Assembly: GCF_946482605.1 (NCBI RefSeq)
Contig: NZ_CAMLSE010000037.1
Span: 13,017 to 77,016, forward strand
Length of the DNA stretch: 64,000 nucleotides
Origin: an uncultured Dyadobacter sp.
Lineage (GTDB): Bacteria; Bacteroidota; Bacteroidia; Cytophagales; Spirosomataceae
Reading direction: 5' to 3'
Of the stretch, positions 42,101-51,362 are shown one piece after another. The notes under the pieces were generated by a model, which did no database searches, was not told the origin of the DNA, and saw only the letters and a list, made by a program, of their open reading frames with translations. Every line of letters starts with the position of its first letter. Position 1 is the stretch's first letter. A program made the position numbers and the translations under genes.

Positions 42101-45100
42101 ATGAAGCAAATATGGCCCCTGAAAGCAGGCAGCATGGCTCTGATCGCAGCTGTTATACTTTCCGGTTGTAATAAATCCTCCCAGTCCGAAGAAAAAAGAG
42201 AAGGCGCCGGTGGGCCACCGCTTTTCACGCTCCTCTCTCCCGGGCAAACCAAGATCGATTTTGCCAATACATTGACCGAAGGTTTGAATACCAACGTGCT
42301 GATGTATGAATACTTCTATAACGGAGGAGGGGTAGCCGTGGGCGACCTGAATGGTGATGGCCTGGACGATATCTATTTTACGGGCAACATGGTTCCCAAT
42401 AAACTTTACCTTAATAAGGGTAAAATGGTGTTTGAGGACATTACCAATTTGGCGCAGGTGGGTGGAAGAGAGCATCCCTGGAAAACGGGGGTGACGATGG
42501 CGGATGTAAATGGAGACGGTAAGCTGGATATTTACGTCTGCTATTCAGGGGCTGTTTCCCCCGAGAGCCTGAAAGACCAGCTATTCATCAACAAAGGCAA
42601 TAATGCCCAGGGCGTACCGCAGTTTGCGGAAATGGCTGAGCAATATGGTCTGGCCACGCCAAGTAACAGCACGCAGGCAGCATTCTTCGACTTCGATAAA
42701 GACGGAGATCTTGATATGTTCCTGCTCAATCATAACCCCAAGGCACTTCCTATTCTCGATGAAGCCAGCACGGCCGATATTCTTAAAAAAGAAGACCCGG
42801 TGACCGGTGTAAGGCTTTTTCGGAACGATCCGCAAAGCGGCGTCCCGCATTTTACCGACATTACCAGGAAAGCGGGCATTCACAGCTCGCAGCTGACCTA
42901 CGGCCTGGGTATTGGTATCGCCGACATCAATCAAGATGGCTGGCAGGACATGTATATTTCCAACGACTACTCTGTTCCCGACTTCCTGTACATTAATAAT
43001 GGAAACGGGACTTTTACCGATGTTTTGAAAAGCAGCATCGGGCATACTTCCCATTCGTCGATGGGGAACGATATAGCCGATTTCAACAATGACGGTCTGC
43101 CGGATATTTTCACATTGGACATGCTCCCGGAAGACAACCGGCGCCAGAAGCTGCTCACAGGGCTCGACAACTACGAATTGTTTGATTTTAATGTGAAAAT
43201 GGGCTTCCATCATCAGTACATGCGGAATATGCTGCAATTGAACGAAGGGCTGGGTAAGGGAACAAAAGACCTGGTTTTTTCAGAGATCGGGCAATTGTCC
43301 GGTGTTTCGAATACGGACTGGAGCTGGGCATCGCTTTTCGCAGATTACGACAATGATGGCTGGAAAGACCTGTTTATCACCAATGGAAACCTCCGCGATT
43401 TTACAAACATGGATTTTGTCAAATTCATGGGAGATCATTTGAAGCGGATAGAGGGGAAGGTGAAGCGGGAAGATGTGCTGGAACTGGTTTACAAGATGCC
43501 GTCTTCAAATATGAAGAACTATCTTTTTCAGAATAAAAGAGACCTTACTTTTACGAACGTCGCCGACAGCTGGGGACTCGGTGAAATCTCCAACAGCGGA
43601 GGCGCCGCTTACGCAGACCTGGACAACGATGGCGACCTCGACCTGGTCGTCAATAATATCAACAAACCTGCATTCATTTACCAGAATGAGGGGGAAAAGC
43701 ATTTGAAAAACAGCTACCTCAAAGTGAAGCTCGCAGGTAGCGGTCAAAACAGCCAGGGCCTCGGAGCGAAGGTTACTATTTACCGGAAAGGGCAACAGCA
43801 ATATCTTGAGCAAATGCCTACCCGCGGTTACCAGTCAAGTGTGTCGCCGGTATTGCATTTCGGATTGGGTAAGGACGGAGTGATAGATTCGCTGGTCGTT
43901 ACCTGGCTGGATGGCAAGCAGGAGCGGGTTGTGAATCCCGCGACCAACGCCTTGCTATCGCTTTCCGAGTCAAATGCAAAGCCGGCACGCCGGGTAGCGA
44001 GCCAGATTGCTCCGCTATTCACGCCGGTTGCATCGCCGATTGCATTCAAAAGTCCGGGTATCAGGACCAACGACTTCAAACGTCAGCCATTGATGATCAA
44101 TCCGCTGTCGTTTTCCGGCCCTTGCCTGAAAAAGGGAGATGTGAATGGTGATGGGTTGGAAGATGTATTTGTGGGTGGAGGATCAGGCGAGGCTGCCAGA
44201 CTATATGTCCAGCAAAAAGGCGGGGCATTTACCATGAAGCCGGTCCCCGCTTTTGAAGCTGACAAACTGAGCGAGGATACCGACGCATTGTTTTTTGATG
44301 CCGATGGCGATGGCGCGCAGGATTTGTTCGTATGCAGCGGCGGATACGCGAGCTTTATGCCGGAGGATCCCTTGCTGCAAAGCAGACTGTACCTGAACGA
44401 CGGCAAGGGTAACCTGACCAGGAGCACGGGCGCATTGCCCGCGATGCTCACGAGCGCCAGCTGTGTACGTGCGGCTGATATCAATGGAGACGGAAAGCCG
44501 GATTTGTTTGTCGGTGGACGCGTTATTCCCGGGCGCTACCCCGAAACACCCCGGAGCTACGTGCTTCTCAACGACGGCAAGGGCAAATTTACCGACCAGA
44601 CGGCTCGTTTCTCGCCGGAGCTGGAACGTGTCGGCCTGGTTACCGACGCGGCATGGACAGACCTGAACGGCGACAAAAAAGCCGACCTGGTAGTGGTAGG
44701 GGAATGGATGCCGGTAACTGTATTCATCAACAATAATGGAAAGCTGGAAAATAAAACCACCGATTATTTTGAAAAACCTTATACAGGCTGGTGGAACAAA
44801 ATTCTGGTTGAAGACCTGAATGGGGACGGAAAGGAAGACCTGGTGATCGGAAATATGGGGACGAATACCCAATGCAAGGCCAGCGATAGCGAACCCGTGG
44901 AAATGATCTACAAGGACTTTGATGACAATGGCTCGGTTGATCCCGTGATGAGTTTTTATATCCAGGGGAAAAGCTATCCTTATGTGACACGTGACGAAAT
45001 GCTGGACCAGATGAGCATTATGCGTACCCGTTTCCAGGACTACAAGGGTTATGCCGACGCAACGGTGAAGGAAATCTTCACGCCCGATGAGCTAAAAGGA

Positions 45101-45487
45101 GCTCAGGAACTGAAAGCCACTTACCTGAAAACCGCCTATTTTGAGCGGGCTGCTAATGGGAAGTTCGCCGAGAAGGTCTTACCGCTGGAAGTGCAGGTAT
45201 CACCGGTTTACAGCATTACCGCGCTGGATTATGACGGTGATGGGAAAAAAGACCTGCTGCTATGTGGTAACATTAGTAAAGCACGGCTGCGTTTCGGAAA
45301 ATACGACGCCAATTATGGCATTTTGCTGAAAGGTAACGGCGCAGGTACATTCGGGTACCTCAGTCAGGAAAAGTCTGGTTTTGCGCTCAAAGGCGATGTC
45401 AGAAGTGTATTGCCGCTTGGAAACAAGCTATTGTTCGGAATTAATCAACAGGAAATAAAAGCATATCAAATTGGCAAAGTTCAGTAA
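42101..45487 (+). CDS. giant VCBS/FG-GAP-repeat lipoprotein with ASPIC/UnbV domain
   Basis: 1128 aa. A lipoprotein signal ends in L-S-G-C-N-K near residue 24. Fourteen D-x-[DN]-x-[DNK]-x-type loops (for example D-L-N-G-D-G-L-D-D, D-F-D-K-D-G-D-L-D, D-L-D-N-D-G-D-L-D) are spread along the protein as expected for calcium-binding VCBS/FG-GAP propeller blades, apparently two propellers. Between them lies an ASPIC/UnbV module (L-G-A-K-V-T-I-Y near residue 550, Q-M-P-T-R-G-Y-Q-S-S, H-F-G-L-G). No catalytic motif is seen. Proteins of this type commonly travel with SusCD pairs and are likely surface-exposed binding or scaffold lipoproteins. Its end overlaps the next gene by 17 bp. Confidence 0.88.
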   Translation: MKQIWPLKAGSMALIAAVILSGCNKSSQSEEKREGAGGPPLFTLLSPGQTKIDFANTLTEGLNTNVLMYEYFYNGGGVAVGDLNGDGLDDIYFTGNMVPNKLYLNKGKMVFEDITNLAQVGGREHPWKTGVTMADVNGDGKLDIYVCYSGAVSPESLKDQLFINKGNNAQGVPQFAEMAEQYGLATPSNSTQAAFFDFDKDGDLDMFLLNHNPKALPILDEASTADILKKEDPVTGVRLFRNDPQSGVPHFTDITRKAGIHSSQLTYGLGIGIADINQDGWQDMYISNDYSVPDFLYINNGNGTFTDVLKSSIGHTSHSSMGNDIADFNNDGLPDIFTLDMLPEDNRRQKLLTGLDNYELFDFNVKMGFHHQYMRNMLQLNEGLGKGTKDLVFSEIGQLSGVSNTDWSWASLFADYDNDGWKDLFITNGNLRDFTNMDFVKFMGDHLKRIEGKVKREDVLELVYKMPSSNMKNYLFQNKRDLTFTNVADSWGLGEISNSGGAAYADLDNDGDLDLVVNNINKPAFIYQNEGEKHLKNSYLKVKLAGSGQNSQGLGAKVTIYRKGQQQYLEQMPTRGYQSSVSPVLHFGLGKDGVIDSLVVTWLDGKQERVVNPATNALLSLSESNAKPARRVASQIAPLFTPVASPIAFKSPGIRTNDFKRQPLMINPLSFSGPCLKKGDVNGDGLEDVFVGGGSGEAARLYVQQKGGAFTMKPVPAFEADKLSEDTDALFFDADGDGAQDLFVCSGGYASFMPEDPLLQSRLYLNDGKGNLTRSTGALPAMLTSASCVRAADINGDGKPDLFVGGRVIPGRYPETPRSYVLLNDGKGKFTDQTARFSPELERVGLVTDAAWTDLNGDKKADLVVVGEWMPVTVFINNNGKLENKTTDYFEKPYTGWWNKILVEDLNGDGKEDLVIGNMGTNTQCKASDSEPVEMIYKDFDDNGSVDPVMSFYIQGKSYPYVTRDEMLDQMSIMRTRFQDYKGYADATVKEIFTPDELKGAQELKATYLKTAYFERAANGKFAEKVLPLEVQVSPVYSITALDYDGDGKKDLLLCGNISKARLRFGKYDANYGILLKGNGAGTFGYLSQEKSGFALKGDVRSVLPLGNKLLFGINQQEIKAYQIGKVQ

Positions 45488-46802
45488 TCCTCTCCTTGCT
45501 ATTCTTCTGACTGTTGCCTGGGTGGCGTGCAAAAGGAGCGAATCGAAAAAAGAGATCAGCCCGGACGTGATCGGGCAGGTGACATTGCAGATGACCGACG
45601 TCATGGTGCATGACGTGACAAACCCTCCGTTGGGTGCCCGTTTCTATTCCTATGCCTGCCTCGCAGGTTACGAAGTCGTGGCGCAGCATGAGAAAGCATA
45701 TCCGAGCATGCACGGCGTTCTGAACGACTTCCCCGAGATTGAAAAGCCAAAGGTGGAGGAATACTCCTATCAGCTTGCTACTGCACTCGCCATGCTGGAA
45801 ACTGCTAAAAAAATGCAGCCGTCGGGTGCATTGCATCAGAAATACCAGCAAAGCCTGATCGACTCCTGCAAGAAAATCGGTTTTTGCGAAGAAGTGATAG
45901 TTGGATCTCAGGAATATGCGTCGGCGATTAGCAAGCAGATCCTGAAATATGCCAAAGCGGACCGTTACAATAAAATCAGCAATTTCCCGAGGTATGAACC
46001 GCACGGTGGGCCAGGGACCTGGTACCCGACACCGCCGGGCTATTTTCCACCGGTTGAGCCCTATTTCAAAACAGTTCGCCCGTTCACATTAGACTCGGCT
46101 TCACAATTCCGTCCCGAACCGCCTGTTGCGTTTTCAGAGTCCAAAAATTCGGATTTCTTTAAATTAATGAAACAGAACTACGACGACCAGAAGGAACCCG
46201 AGCATCGGGTTATAGCTGCTTTTTGGGACTGTAATCCATTCGCATTGGAAAATAAGGGGCATTTATTGGTGGGGATGAAGAAAATCTCCCCGGGCGCGCA
46301 TTGGATGGGCATTACCGACATTGCTTGCCGCCAGGCCAAAACAGATTTTGCAAAGACCATGCTCATCAACACAGCGGTAGCAATCGGCCTCATGGATGGC
46401 TTTATGACATGCTGGGACGAGAAATACCGGAGCAACCGCATCCGCCCGGAGACGGCCATCCGAAAACTCATCGACCCAACCTGGACGCCGTTTTTGCAGA
46501 CACCGCCTTTCCCGGAATACCTCAGCGGGCATTCGGTCATATCCACCGCGGCTGCGGTGATACTCACGCACTATTTCGGCGATAACTTTGCCTATACAGA
46601 TACGGTTGAGGAGCGGTTTAACCTCAAAGCCCGTCCGTTTAAGTCATTCATGGCTGCGGCCAACGAATCGGGAATGTCCCGGTTTTACGGGGGTATTCAC
46701 TTTATGGACGCGATCGAGAACGGTCAAAAGCAGGGTGAACAGGTAGGCCAATGGGTAGTCACAACGCTGGGGGATAAAACAACGGCGATGTCAGGAAAAT
46801 GA
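45471..46802 (+). CDS. vanadium-haloperoxidase/PAP2-like lipoprotein (paralog B), TTG start
   Basis: 443 aa. No ATG is available: the frame has a stop at 45456-45458 and the lipoprotein signal (L-L-A-I-L-L-T-V-A-W-V-A-C-K-R) begins right after TTG 45471, so TTG is the probable start. It lies 17 bp inside the VCBS gene, which suggests coupling. The catalytic set is complete: K-X6-R-P in D-E-K-Y-R-S-N-R-I-R-P-E, S-G-H in Y-L-S-G-H-S, S-R-X5-H in S-R-F-Y-G-G-I-H-F-M-D. Layout and motifs match paralog A at 35017-36366. The 3' end overlaps the convergent patatin gene by 12 bp. Halide oxidation or phosphate-ester cleavage are both possible. Confidence 0.85.
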   Translation: MAKFSNPLLAILLTVAWVACKRSESKKEISPDVIGQVTLQMTDVMVHDVTNPPLGARFYSYACLAGYEVVAQHEKAYPSMHGVLNDFPEIEKPKVEEYSYQLATALAMLETAKKMQPSGALHQKYQQSLIDSCKKIGFCEEVIVGSQEYASAISKQILKYAKADRYNKISNFPRYEPHGGPGTWYPTPPGYFPPVEPYFKTVRPFTLDSASQFRPEPPVAFSESKNSDFFKLMKQNYDDQKEPEHRVIAAFWDCNPFALENKGHLLVGMKKISPGAHWMGITDIACRQAKTDFAKTMLINTAVAIGLMDGFMTCWDEKYRSNRIRPETAIRKLIDPTWTPFLQTPPFPEYLSGHSVISTAAAVILTHYFGDNFAYTDTVEERFNLKARPFKSFMAAANESGMSRFYGGIHFMDAIENGQKQGEQVGQWVVTTLGDKTTAMSGK

Positions 46803-47549
46803 AATTCCGCGATCGTTAAGTAAAGTTTTGGTGAATGTGTAACCCACTTCAAATAGCTGGTCGGCTTTCCTGAAATCAAAAATACTGAAACGGCTCAATG
46901 CCGGCGGTTCGATCTGTAAATCGCATCTCGCAAACCGCGCTCTTGTTTTGGTATGCATGGCCAGGATCAGGCTTCGGTAAACGATCTCGGTAGTTCGTTT
47001 CAATGGTTTGTCCAGATTAAACGGGTTGCAATGGCTGCCGATGGTATAGTCGGCCTCGTTCAGGATGGGCTCGACAGGCATATTATTGAGCACACCCCCG
47101 TCGACCAGCTCGCGCCCCTGATAATGCATAGGGCTGAAAAGGCCGGGAATGCAGCAGGACGACAGAACCGGCAATGCCAGCTCTCCGTTCCTGAAATGTA
47201 CTTCTTCGCCGGATACAATGTCGGTTGCGGTCACGACCAGGGGCGTTTTGAGCGATTCGAAAGTGTTTTCAGGAATGAATTTGCGGAACACTTCTTCCAT
47301 TTTGCGCATATGCAGCAAGCCATTCGCACCCAGCCCGAATCTCAAATATGGATAAAAACTCGTTTCGCGAATGATTTTTAGTATATCCGGCGGAGTATAG
47401 CCATATGCCAGCATGGCGCCCACGAATGCCCCCGAGCTCGTCGCGCTGATCGTATCCGCCGCAATACCCGCTTCAATGAGTGCTTGCACAACGCCAATGT
47501 GCGCGATTCCCCTCGCGCCTCCGCCTGAAAGGACCAAGCCGGTTTTCAT
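46791..47549 (-). CDS. patatin-like phospholipase
   Basis: 252 aa. Oxyanion-hole loop G-G-G-A-R-G at residues 9-14, nucleophile Ser38 in A-T-S-S-G (the usual G-x-S-x-G with Ala first) and the second dyad residue in V-D-G-G near residue 151. This is a compact RssA/patatin-type serine hydrolase acting on acyl lipids. Its ATG overlaps the stop of a decayed PIN toxin frame by ATGA, so it may be transcribed from the antitoxin promoter. It converges on the haloperoxidase-like gene, with the 3' ends overlapping by 12 bp. Confidence 0.9.
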   Translation of the reverse strand: MKTGLVLSGGGARGIAHIGVVQALIEAGIAADTISATSSGAFVGAMLAYGYTPPDILKIIRETSFYPYLRFGLGANGLLHMRKMEEVFRKFIPENTFESLKTPLVVTATDIVSGEEVHFRNGELALPVLSSCCIPGLFSPMHYQGRELVDGGVLNNMPVEPILNEADYTIGSHCNPFNLDKPLKRTTEIVYRSLILAMHTKTRARFARCDLQIEPPALSRFSIFDFRKADQLFEVGYTFTKTLLNDRGISFS

Positions 47550-47715
47550 GAGATTGGGAGGATTTGCAATTCTTCGATCCTTTCGAAATGCTTCACATTT
47601 AAGGTAGCAAGCAGCAGGCTATAATGCATAGCTGTGGCGGGAATTGGCTTTGTCGGATTTACGGAAAAAAATCGATGAGAATAGAGGTGTCAACAAGTAC
47701 TAGCTTTTTCGCCAT
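47546..47715 (-). pseudogene. decayed PIN-domain (VapC-like) toxin
   Basis: Read on the minus strand from ATG 47715, inside the end of the antitoxin gene, the peptide is M-A-K-K-L-V-L-V-D-T-S-I-L-I-D-F-F, a PIN N-terminus with its first catalytic Asp. It then hits TAA at 47761-equivalent phase (47661-47659) because a seven-T run has one base too many; dropping one T restores R-K-S-D-K-A-N-S. A second frame gives the PIN C-terminus (A-T-A-M-H-Y-S-L-L-L-A-T-L-N-V-K-H-F, then E-R-I-E-E-L-Q-I-L) ending TGA at 47546-47548. The middle of the domain, roughly 70-80 residues and the other acidic residues, is missing. So there is both an internal deletion and a frameshift. Confidence 0.85.
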
Positions 47716-47930
47716 TGGTCAATTGCCTTTCTAGTTTCTTCAATCGTTTTAATTTGATTTTCGGAGAACGTTGGGGCTGACAGCAGGAACTCTTCAAGTG
47801 AATTGTCGATAGCGTTTTTTTCAAGGCGATCAAGTTCAGCTCTCAGTTGTCTGCGCTGATGGTCTGACAAACCTCTGATCTGGGTTAGTAGTTGATCGAA
47901 TTGTATGTCCTTCTCGGTGTGCATATTCAA
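47700..47930 (-). CDS. antitoxin of a PIN-type toxin-antitoxin pair (now orphan)
   Basis: 76 aa (Met3 at 47924 is an equally good start). A charged, helical protein with L-S-D-H-Q-R-R-Q-L-R-A-E-L near residue 21 and the C-terminal toxin-binding pattern F-S-E-N-Q-I-K-T-I-E-E-T-R-K-A-I-D-Q-W-R, as in Bacteroidetes antitoxins partnered with PIN toxins. Its end overlaps the toxin start, the standard pair arrangement, but the toxin frame is destroyed (47546-47715). The antitoxin itself looks intact and could still bind DNA or neutralise related toxins elsewhere. Confidence 0.75.
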   Translation of the reverse strand: MNMHTEKDIQFDQLLTQIRGLSDHQRRQLRAELDRLEKNAIDNSLEEFLLSAPTFSENQIKTIEETRKAIDQWRKS

Positions 47931-47950
47931 ATATAACGAAAGTCTTGCAT

Positions 47951-48799
47951 TTACTCAACCAGAAAATCCCTCAGCATCCCCCTTTCCCGCACCCTTACGC
48001 CCTTCTCCGTATGCTCCACTACCGCCGCCTCATACAAAGGATCGTGTTCGAAGAGTAGAATGCATTGGTCATCCACGGCCTGTTTTAACACCTGCTGCTT
48101 TTCATCCATCGTTTGTAACGGACGCATGTCGTAGCTCATGATCCACGGAATCGGAATGTGGAATGATGAGGGAATGAGGTCGGCGCAGTAGATGATTTTT
48201 TGCGCTTTGTAATGAATAACAGGAAGCATCATTTGCTCGGTATGCCCGTCGACAGTGATCAGGTCCATCGATGTGAATGGCGACTGTCCCTGGTCAATGA
48301 ATCTCAGTTGACCGGATTCCTGCAATGGAAGTATATTTTCCTTCAAAAAGGAAGCCTTTTCCCTGGGATTGGGGTATGTGGCCCACTCCCAATGCGCTTT
48401 ATTGGACCAATAGGTAGCTTTCGGGAAAGTAGGAAGCAGCATAGAACCGTCCCGATTGAAGCGAACCGCTCCTCCCACATGATCAAAATGCAGGTGCGTT
48501 AGCAAAACATCCGTAATATCCTCCGGGCTGTATCCTTTTTCTTGTATGGATGCTAGCAAAGTGGCCTCGCCGTGCAGGTCGTAATGACTGAAAAATTTAT
48601 CGTCCTGTTTGTCGCCCATGCCGGTGTCGACGAGAATCAGTTTATCGCCGTCTTCAATGAGCACGCAGCGCATGGCCCAGGAACAGAGATTTTTTTCATC
48701 GGCAGGGTTCTGCTTGTTCCACAGCACTTTCGGGACTACGCCGAACATAGCGCCTCCGTCCAGTTTGAAAAAGCCTGTGTCGATGATGTGGATTTTCAT
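47951..48799 (-). CDS. MBL-fold metallo-hydrolase
   Basis: 282 aa. The zinc motif H-x-H-x-D-H is His102, His104, Asp106 and His107 (L-T-H-L-H-F-D-H-V-G-G), preceded by L-V-D-T-G-M-G-D near residue 56 and followed by a V-D-G-H-T-E-Q ligand loop near 190 and C-A-D-L-I-P. The layout is that of cytoplasmic lactonase or phosphodiesterase-like members without a signal peptide. Substrate unknown; quorum-lactone hydrolysis is possible but not shown by neighbours. It stands on the minus strand just upstream of the antitoxin gene. Confidence 0.87.
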   Translation of the reverse strand: MKIHIIDTGFFKLDGGAMFGVVPKVLWNKQNPADEKNLCSWAMRCVLIEDGDKLILVDTGMGDKQDDKFFSHYDLHGEATLLASIQEKGYSPEDITDVLLTHLHFDHVGGAVRFNRDGSMLLPTFPKATYWSNKAHWEWATYPNPREKASFLKENILPLQESGQLRFIDQGQSPFTSMDLITVDGHTEQMMLPVIHYKAQKIIYCADLIPSSFHIPIPWIMSYDMRPLQTMDEKQQVLKQAVDDQCILLFEHDPLYEAAVVEHTEKGVRVRERGMLRDFLVE

Positions 48800-48909
48800 A
48801 AGGGGATATTGAATTAAATCGTCCTGATCAATGGAATTGCAACATTCTATCGGTCTAACATACCATTATTTTTTCGATCTTCCTGCCTGAATTAACAACA
48901 AGCCCAGCT

Positions 48910-51237
48910 ATGCGATTTCCTTTTCTGTCAGTGAGTTTATTGTTTGCGTCTGCATTGTGTGCTGACAATCAGTGTGAAGCGCAGAAAATGCCTGTGGATT
49001 TTGTGACAACCCTGATAGGTACGGCACCTTCTGCGACGGAAAGTGCCAGGAGTCATAGCGAGGCGGGCAGCGAGCTCAAGGGGCAGACGATCCCGATGGT
49101 GGGCGTACCCAACGGGATGACCCAATGGACCCCGCAAACCCGTGCTACGGAAACCAAATGCATTGCTCCGTACTACTACAACGATAACAGGTTCCAGGGT
49201 TTCCGCGGAACGCACTGGCTGAATGGCTCCTGTGTGCAGGATTACGGATCTTTGACGGTCATGCCGCTGTCGGGGGAGCTGATCAGCGATCCGGAAAAGA
49301 GGTCTGCGATGTTTTCACACGAAAAGGAGCAAAGCACGCCGGAATATTACGGAGTGTGGCTGCCCGAGCAGCAGATCCAGGCCGAAGTAACGGCCACGGC
49401 AAGGGCAGGTGTCATGCGTTTCAGGTTCGAGAGCGGCGATGAGTCCTTTATTCTCATTGAACCCAATAGCGACGAAGGCGAGGGATTTATAGAAGTGCTG
49501 CGCGAGCGGGGCGAGATCGTGGGTTATAATCCCGTGCACCGCATTTACCAGGGTTCGGGGCAACAGGCGGGGATCAGCGGGTATTTTGTATTGAAGTTTG
49601 ATACGAAATTCACGCAGTCGGGAACGTGGCTGGCAGATACTGTCACGCCCATGGGGAGAATGCTTACCGGGAAAGGGAAACGCGAAAAACTGGGTGCTTA
49701 TGTGGGTTTTGGCGATGAAAAGCAAACAATTACCGTGCGTATCGGAACGTCATTTACCAGCCTGGAAGGAGCACGCCGGAATATGGAAAAGGAATTGGGG
49801 GATAAAAGCTTCGAGGCGGTGCGGAAATTGTCCCGCAATGCCTGGAATGAGGCGTTAGGCAAAATCCAGGTGAAAGGCAGCGAGCAGGACAAAATTCTTT
49901 TTTACAGCGCATTGTACCGTACCAAATTATCACCCAGACTTTTCTCGGACGTTGACGGGCATTACCCGTCGTTCGCCGGCGGAACTCCGCTTCAGAAGGC
50001 TGAGGGATTTGACTACTATTGTGATTTCAGCATGTGGGATACTTTCCGTGCGGCTATGCCACTGGACATATTACTGGAACCGAAGCGGGCAGGGGATATG
50101 GTGCAGTCGCTGGTGAAAAAGGCGGAGCAGGGCGGATGGATGCCTATTTTTCCCTGCTGGAACCACTACACGGCTGCGATGGTGGGCGATCATGCTATGT
50201 CTGTTATTGCGGATGCGTATGCCAAAAATGTCAGGAATTTTGACGTGGCGAGCGCCTACACCTACCTGCACAAGAACGCCTTTGAAGTCAATACCAACAC
50301 AAAAAGCTATGAAGCGGGAATGGGTCGCCGTGCTTTGAAATCCTACCTGCAATATGGCTATGTGCCCCTGGAAGACAGTGTGTGGCAGGCTTTTCATAAA
50401 CGAGAGCAGGTCTCCCGCACGCTTGAATACGCCTACGACGATTTTTGCCTTTCGGTGCTGGCAACAGGCATTGGCAAGAAAGATGATGCAGACCAACTGC
50501 AGCGCCGCGCGCTCAATTACCGGAACGTGATCGACCCGGCCACGGGTTACGCACGCGGACGTTATGCCGACGGGCGCTGGATCGCGGACTTTGATCCTTT
50601 TGTGAAACGGGCCAGCTTTATCACGGAAGGTTCGCCAGCCCAGTACACCTGGTTCGTTCCTCAGGACATCGCGGGATTGCAGGCAGTCATCGGCGGCAAA
50701 ACCGGGTTTGTCAATAAACTGGACACCCTTTTCGGGCAGGGGCATTACTGGCATGGCAACGAACCGAATCACCAGATCGCGTATCTGTATGCGTATGCCG
50801 GCCAGCCATGGAAAACACAGCAATGGGTCAGGACCATCATCCGGAACGAGTACGACACAAGTGTCGGCGGGCTGAGCGGGAATGAGGATGGAGGACAGAT
50901 GTCGGCCTGGCTGGCATTCAGCATGATGGGTTTTTATCCTGTTACGCCGGGTACCAATCAGTATGTGCTGGGCAGCCCGGTTTTTGCAGAAATGTCGGTT
51001 GTTGGGGAGAAGGGGAAGAGGTTTACGGTGATAGCCAAAGGAGTATCCGACGAGGCACGTTACATCCAGTCCGCTACCCTGGGCGGCAAGCCCTTTACCC
51101 GAACCTATATTACACACGACGAGATTTTAAAAGGCGGAACGCTGGTACTTCAAATGGGAGATAAACCTAATAAGCAATGGGGCACGCAGGAGGCGGATAT
51201 GCCTTTTTCGCTTTCCCGGAAGACTACTTTCAAGTAA
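48910..51237 (+). CDS. GH92-family glycoside hydrolase (alpha-mannosidase type), secreted
   Basis: 775 aa. A signal peptide (L-S-V-S-L-L-F-A-S-A-L-C-A) leads into the GH92 N-terminal beta-sandwich (G-M-T-Q-W-T-P-Q-T-R near residue 74, G-F-R-G-T-H-W near 97) and the (alpha/alpha)6 catalytic domain with F-D-Y-Y-C-D-F-S-M-W-D-T-F-R, F-P-C-W-N-H-Y and the late G-L-S-G-N-E-D-G-G-Q-M-S-A-W signature, followed by G-F-Y-P-V-T-P-G. GH92 enzymes are calcium-dependent exo-mannosidases that trim alpha-mannosides such as those of fungal or plant glycans. It is not attached to either SusCD operon in this window. Confidence 0.93.
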   Translation: MRFPFLSVSLLFASALCADNQCEAQKMPVDFVTTLIGTAPSATESARSHSEAGSELKGQTIPMVGVPNGMTQWTPQTRATETKCIAPYYYNDNRFQGFRGTHWLNGSCVQDYGSLTVMPLSGELISDPEKRSAMFSHEKEQSTPEYYGVWLPEQQIQAEVTATARAGVMRFRFESGDESFILIEPNSDEGEGFIEVLRERGEIVGYNPVHRIYQGSGQQAGISGYFVLKFDTKFTQSGTWLADTVTPMGRMLTGKGKREKLGAYVGFGDEKQTITVRIGTSFTSLEGARRNMEKELGDKSFEAVRKLSRNAWNEALGKIQVKGSEQDKILFYSALYRTKLSPRLFSDVDGHYPSFAGGTPLQKAEGFDYYCDFSMWDTFRAAMPLDILLEPKRAGDMVQSLVKKAEQGGWMPIFPCWNHYTAAMVGDHAMSVIADAYAKNVRNFDVASAYTYLHKNAFEVNTNTKSYEAGMGRRALKSYLQYGYVPLEDSVWQAFHKREQVSRTLEYAYDDFCLSVLATGIGKKDDADQLQRRALNYRNVIDPATGYARGRYADGRWIADFDPFVKRASFITEGSPAQYTWFVPQDIAGLQAVIGGKTGFVNKLDTLFGQGHYWHGNEPNHQIAYLYAYAGQPWKTQQWVRTIIRNEYDTSVGGLSGNEDGGQMSAWLAFSMMGFYPVTPGTNQYVLGSPVFAEMSVVGEKGKRFTVIAKGVSDEARYIQSATLGGKPFTRTYITHDEILKGGTLVLQMGDKPNKQWGTQEADMPFSLSRKTTFK

Positions 51238-51362
51238 TGAAGGTGTAAGTGAGAAATGGTAGAAGAATGTTTGGTTAATTTATAAATATGCGGAAGAAAG
51301 TTTGTAAAGATTGCGGGCGCTTCCTATATTCCATCATTTCATTACCATTCACTCCAACCTCA

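Noticed and set aside
50071..51117. 348-codon open frame antisense to the GH92 gene
   Set aside because: Shadow of GH92 coding sequence; no recognisable motif.
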